From assembly GCA_030737835.1 (NCBI GenBank), contig CM060847.1:2398977-2462976 (forward strand): a stretch of 64,000 bases of DNA, in the 5' to 3' direction. The DNA comes from Acorus gramineus. Taxonomy: Eukaryota; Streptophyta; Magnoliopsida; Acorales; Acoraceae. The notes beneath the pieces are model-generated. The model ran no database searches and was not told where the DNA came from. It saw only the letters and a program-made list of their open reading frames with translations. The translations under genes and the position numbers were made by a program. Positions 59,913 through 64,000 of the stretch are shown here, piece by piece. Each line of letters opens with the position of its first letter. Position 1 is the first letter of the stretch.

Positions 59913-61146
59913 TTATGAACTCTTTTCGCCAGCTTGCCCGCGTGCATACTGTATCTAGTAAAAGCTTTTGCTTGCTGAAACTGCTCTATGACATTAATCT
60001 GTATATTTTGCTCAAAATGAGTTTAGCATCGACAACAACCCTGGACTAGTTGTATTATGAATATTTAACTTTCTGTTCTCTTCAATGACTATTTTTTTTC
60101 AGTTTCTTGATAGCTGTGGCTTTCCAATTGACCAACCCATTGTCAGGTTTCTCTCCTTTCTTTGTAAATACTGATCATGCAAGTGTTTGGTACTTTATTA
60201 ATATTGCTTTATATAATTCCATAAGATCGATTGAATAGTGGATGAATTTCTGAGACCTAGTTTGGAATCAATTTTGTTATGCTCAGTTCTTTTTTTTTTT
60301 TTATCACTTTTCCAGATTGTACACGTTTTTTTTTAATGAAGTATATTATTTTATCAATAATGATTTTTGGACCCCAATTGTTAGACTCCATCTCAAGTCT
60401 CATGATGTTATAAGTTTTAATTATCTACTTTACCCCTCTATCTATTTTGAAGTTATGATCCCATTAATTTCGAGTGTGTTTATAATTTGAGAGATTCTTT
60501 CCCTTTTTTTGAAGATATGAATTTAATTGGATGATAAAAAAAAATCATTTTTTATAATTTTTTTTTACAAATTGATGGGTGAAAACAAAAACAAAAATCA
60601 CGATTTGCAACACACTATAGAAGATATGAAGAACCATCAACAGCACGTCCCTCCATCCATTGTTGCTCTTTCACATACACCACATTCTTTTTGTCATTCT
60701 CTTTCACCTTTTTCATCTCACAGGGGGTTTTTTATTTGATGATGTAGATTTTATTTGTTCACTGATGCTTTTTTAAATAAAGGGGTTATTTTTTGTACTT
60801 GAATTCTTTTCAATTTTTTTTATGGTTTGCGATGCATCTTTTTTTTTTATTATTGATATTGATCGGTAGAGAGGAAAAGAATTACACGATTGTAGTGCAA
60901 ACAATGGTGATCCATCCAAGTTAAGCTTTTTCGGACGCCAAAAACAATCACGATGTACAATTTTTAGTGGAGAAGTGAAGAATTACACGATTCATTTTTT
61001 TTATTTTGCGATAAGAATGTGGTGCAAACAATGACAATCCATTCAGGTTAGTCTTTTTGCGATCTGAATAAAACATGTTGATCTGATTTTACATTCATCT
61101 TTTGAATCATCATATACATTTTTTAAAATCGAATTTAATTTAAATT
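59913..61146. other. LC8 3' UTR and intergenic DNA
   Basis: The first few hundred bases should be 3' UTR. An exon-like piece at about 60104-60145 (polypyrimidine tract, CAG| ... GTCAG|gtttct) could be a UTR exon. The rest is T-rich, with no gene recognised. Confidence 0.45.
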
Positions 61147-62545
61147 CAGATACATGGTCACTGTATCTGGATTTTATATGCACTCTGTGTTTAGGTATGA
61201 TCTGCTTAATCTTTTTTGTTATTGGGTATGTGTATAATTATGCATATTGAGTCATTCAGCTTATTATTAGCCTTGCATGATCATTATTCAATTCATTCAT
61301 ATTCAAGATACACTTGTATCTAATTTGAACTTGTTAATTCAAATTTCAGATACACGTGTATCTGAATTATTTATCCAACTCCAATTGATGTTTGATTTTT
61401 TATTTCTACATATTTGATTAATGTGTATCTGATTAATGTTTAATTGCTTATTGTCGTCTATATTTGAAGACTTTTATTAATCATCTACGCACTGCTTATT
61501 AGCATGTAGGCCATAATTGTTTTATTTGAATTTCAGATACATTACTGTTTCTTAATTTGATAACATGTGGTAACTGTTCTCATTTTTCACCACGCATTCA
61601 TGATGATTTTATGAATGACACATGTGAAGACTTAATGCATTTGGATGGCATCAATGATTCATGCTCTCTGGAAACCAGTGTGCCGAAGGAATTGTCTGTT
61701 GTGGCTGTTCAGCAAAATGTAGATGATATTATAGCATGTGAAAAACAGTCAATTCCATCAGTTGGCAAAACCAGAGAAACAATCTATATTTTAGATACAT
61801 GCATAACAACCGAATTCCACACCAATAAATGCCATCAGTTGTTTGTTATTTCAGATATACCAAAAAGATTTAAATACGTTTTACAAAACATACAATACAA
61901 CAATTTCAGATACAATTCAATATTTTTAAATATTTGTAGATTTTTAACACGGCCCATCATTATTTTTCCAAATTATAAAATGGAATGTATTACTACACTA
62001 GACGCTCTTATTTATGGCATAAACAACTTCTAAATGGCATGTAGTGTGAGTAATTTGATGTTCTGTTTCTACATTCTTGGCATATATATTTGGTAAACAG
62101 GTTTTCAGATACAATGACCATTTGATTCAGATACATAGAGTTATTCCAAAAACATTTAGATATTTTCATCAAACCAACATATGCTAAGTATAAAATAAAA
62201 TATAATAATTTATGATCTACATTCATATGAAAATTAAAACATTTCCTTTAGCTATTATCAATTGTTATTCAATCAATTTATAATAAACAAGTGCACATTA
62301 TTTGGATTTTCAGTTACATGTATTTGAATGCTGTATTCGTTATATCATTTATTTTTAGACTCAGTAAATGAATAATGTGCACAAGAAAACATAAAACAAA
62401 TGAATAATGTCAAATATTTTTTTTCTCAAATCTAAATACACTGGTAAACGAAGACAATGCATCAGAAACAATTTCATTATATATTTGACATTATTATTGT
62501 CTAATAAACAACCAATCAATTCTGATTTCAGATACATGTATCTGA
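61147..62545. repeat. Dispersed array of CAGATACA / TGTATCTG motifs
   Basis: The 8-mer or its core recurs about 11 times in 1.4 kb. Pairs face each other at 61147/61162, 61306/61315, 61345-61366 and 62528-62545. The third is a perfect 22-bp palindrome (TTCAGATACAC plus its complement) and the last a perfect 18-bp one. Single copies lie at 61424 (complement), 61534, 61793, 61907, 62106 and 62128. Spacing is irregular, so it is not a satellite. A 158-codon open frame (61557-62033) overlaps; it reads NCSHFSPRIHDD and VPKELSVVAVQQNVDDI and matches no family I recognise. Confidence 0.6.
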
Positions 62546-63549
62546 GACCCATATTCTCTTTAAATGGATTTCATATATACTTAAATTGACAGATGAACAA
62601 TGTGCGGGAAGGAAATTTTACGATTGAAATGTTTTATATTTGGTTTTTAAAATAAGTGATTTCATCTTTCAAGAAGTGCAATAATGTCTACTAATGGTCC
62701 TATTTACGTCGTAAAAAAAAAAAGAAAAAAGATGGAGAGGTTTTGATTATGGGAAGAAATCTAACTTTTTTTCTTCGCCATTGTTTATGATTGTTTGGAG
62801 AAGAAAATCAGATGATATGAACTCTTGATCGCCGAAATTTTTTCTTTTTTTTGTTTGTTTCAATCTGAGGAGGTTTCAATGATCCCACTTTTTTTGGGAT
62901 TTTGTTATGAGGATGGTATGATTAGTTAGAGTCAATTTTTAAAAATTTCTAAAGGGTAGTAATGTCATTGTCTTTTTTATTGTTTGAAAATGTCAAACAA
63001 GGAACAAATAGACGAATATCACCTATTGGGACTCACCAATGAGGTTTAATATTGACAGATCCAAGAGGTATTCCTACAAGTAAAGGGAGTTCGAATATAA
63101 TAGATACATAACGGTATGTAATATATTCTTAAATTTTTCATAATAGAGTATAGTCTGTGTTAGTTAATTCTATAAAAAAAAATTGTCTTTAATAATCTTT
63201 TTCTAATTTTCTTAAAACAAAAAACCAAAATATGAAAATTGAAAGTTAAAAGTTTTAAAATTTGTTTGGAATCAACTATGCGAAAAAGAGTTTTAATACA
63301 TCCAGTCCTAAAAGTCACCTCTTATACTTTTCTTGTATAAATGCACATGATTTTAATAAAAGACATATTGACTATTATTAGGACTGTATAAAAGACATAA
63401 TTTTACAGAAGAAAAGCAAATACACATGATTTTTTCTCATGCTTTCTTACTTTATAGTTTATCATTCACGGGATAAAACTCGTTTGTTAATAATGTATTG
63501 ATACTGCTGGTCACAGTTGACCCAAAAGTAAAAAAAAAAAAACACTTAA
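62546..63549. other. Intergenic, no gene recognised
   Basis: AT-rich with poly-T and poly-A runs and no coding, RNA or transposon signal that I can support. Confidence 0.5.
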
Positions 63550-63750
63550 AGGTGTGTTTGGTTGCGCGATTGCGCAAGGTTTGCGATTGCAGGAAGCTGC
63601 GTTTACAATCATGCAACCAAACAGTTTTATTGTAGCAACTTCCTGCACATATATTTCAGGCAAATTGTATCCAAAAGCTGTGATTTTAAAAAACTGAGAA
63701 AGTGAGATTCTTGCAGAATCAGTTTTACAATCGCGCAACCAAACGCACCC
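63550..63750. mobile_element. Tourist-like MITE, copy 2 (TAA target duplication)
   Basis: The start AGGTGTGTTTGGTTGCGCGA and the end TCGCGCAACCAAACGCACCC are inverted repeats, flanked by TAA (63547-63549, 63751-63753). It shares CTGATTCTGCAAGAATC-type sequence and GGAAGCTGC with the element at 32881. The ends are nearly intact, which suggests fairly recent movement. Confidence 0.8.
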
Positions 63751-64000
63751 TAAAAAGAGTCCCCCTTCCTTTCCCCCTCGGTATCTTTCTTGTCTTCTTC
63801 TGTGTATCTTCTTCTCTCACCAGAGTTGTACTCTTTTTAATCATAGAAGTGACAGATTCATCCATTTCATTTTTTAAAAAAAAAAACTACAAAATTCAAT
63901 GTTAGAAATTGTAGACGCTGTGAATACAATTCTCGTGAGCGTTGCTCACAAGTCACAACTACTCGTGATCTGTGAATGTTCTGCTCTTGACCCACAAAAA

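Noticed and set aside
61557-62033. 158-codon frame as a new gene
   Set aside because: It contains several of the dispersed CAGATACA motifs, has no recognised domain, and lies in repeat-rich DNA. It is mentioned only under the motif array.

Overview
This is a nuclear segment of a flowering-plant genome. The coding sequences are split by many GT-AG introns, the intergenic DNA is AT-rich, and all six intact genes are plant or general eukaryotic families. One of them is the plant peroxisomal multifunctional beta-oxidation protein, with a C-terminal SRL signal. Short transposons of plant type fill the spaces. I cannot fix the species from the sequence alone. Nothing bacterial or organellar is present: no operons, CRISPR arrays or rRNA genes.

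Layout. 0-9 kb: one intact LURP-one-related (LOR) gene on the minus strand (3446-5555). Around it lie decayed direct copies of its own 5' flank, so this is a collapsed tandem gene cluster. 10.4-11.0 kb: 3' end of a LINE. 12.9-19.6 kb: minus-strand U2 snRNP B'' gene (5 exons, 239 aa), whose introns hold a two-headed SINE, an L1-type LINE tail and an RTE-like reverse transcriptase remnant. 19.9-23.5 kb: a foldback MITE, a hAT-like element with another element nested inside, a MITE with TAA target duplications, and a 242-bp tandem duplication. 23.6-28.4 kb: minus-strand PP1 catalytic subunit (TOPP type, 4 exons, 336 aa, last exon 24 nt). 29.8-32.2 kb: plus-strand 47-aa mitochondrial-type small protein, probably LEA_3-like, behind a promoter with three ACGT-core sites. 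A Helitron and a foldback MITE sit in its intron. 32.9-37 kb: MITEs and a dead Ty3/gypsy-like retrotransposon next to an inverted LTR. 37.4-45.2 kb: minus-strand MFP2-type gene, 18 exons reconstructed in frame to 726 aa. 45.9-46.3 kb: promoter and first exon of a plus-strand transcript with no visible coding part. 46.3-53.8 kb: gene-poor AT-rich DNA with a minisatellite, a T15/G18 tract and a minus-strand Helitron. 54.1-59.9 kb: a Mutator-type MITE directly upstream of a dynein light chain LC8 gene (plus strand, 3 exons, 122 aa). 60-64 kb: no recognised gene, an array of CAGATACA/TGTATCTG motifs, and a MITE.

The genes do not form a pathway. They are independent genes for splicing, protein dephosphorylation, peroxisomal beta-oxidation, LC8 hub binding and stress or defence. 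Exon limits were set by reading GT-AG junctions that keep the family-specific protein in frame. No transcript evidence was available. I saw no convincing new protein system. The most unusual features are the two-headed SINE with a single target-site duplication, the palindromic motif array at 61.1-62.5 kb, and the relic LOR promoters that keep an identical G-box.
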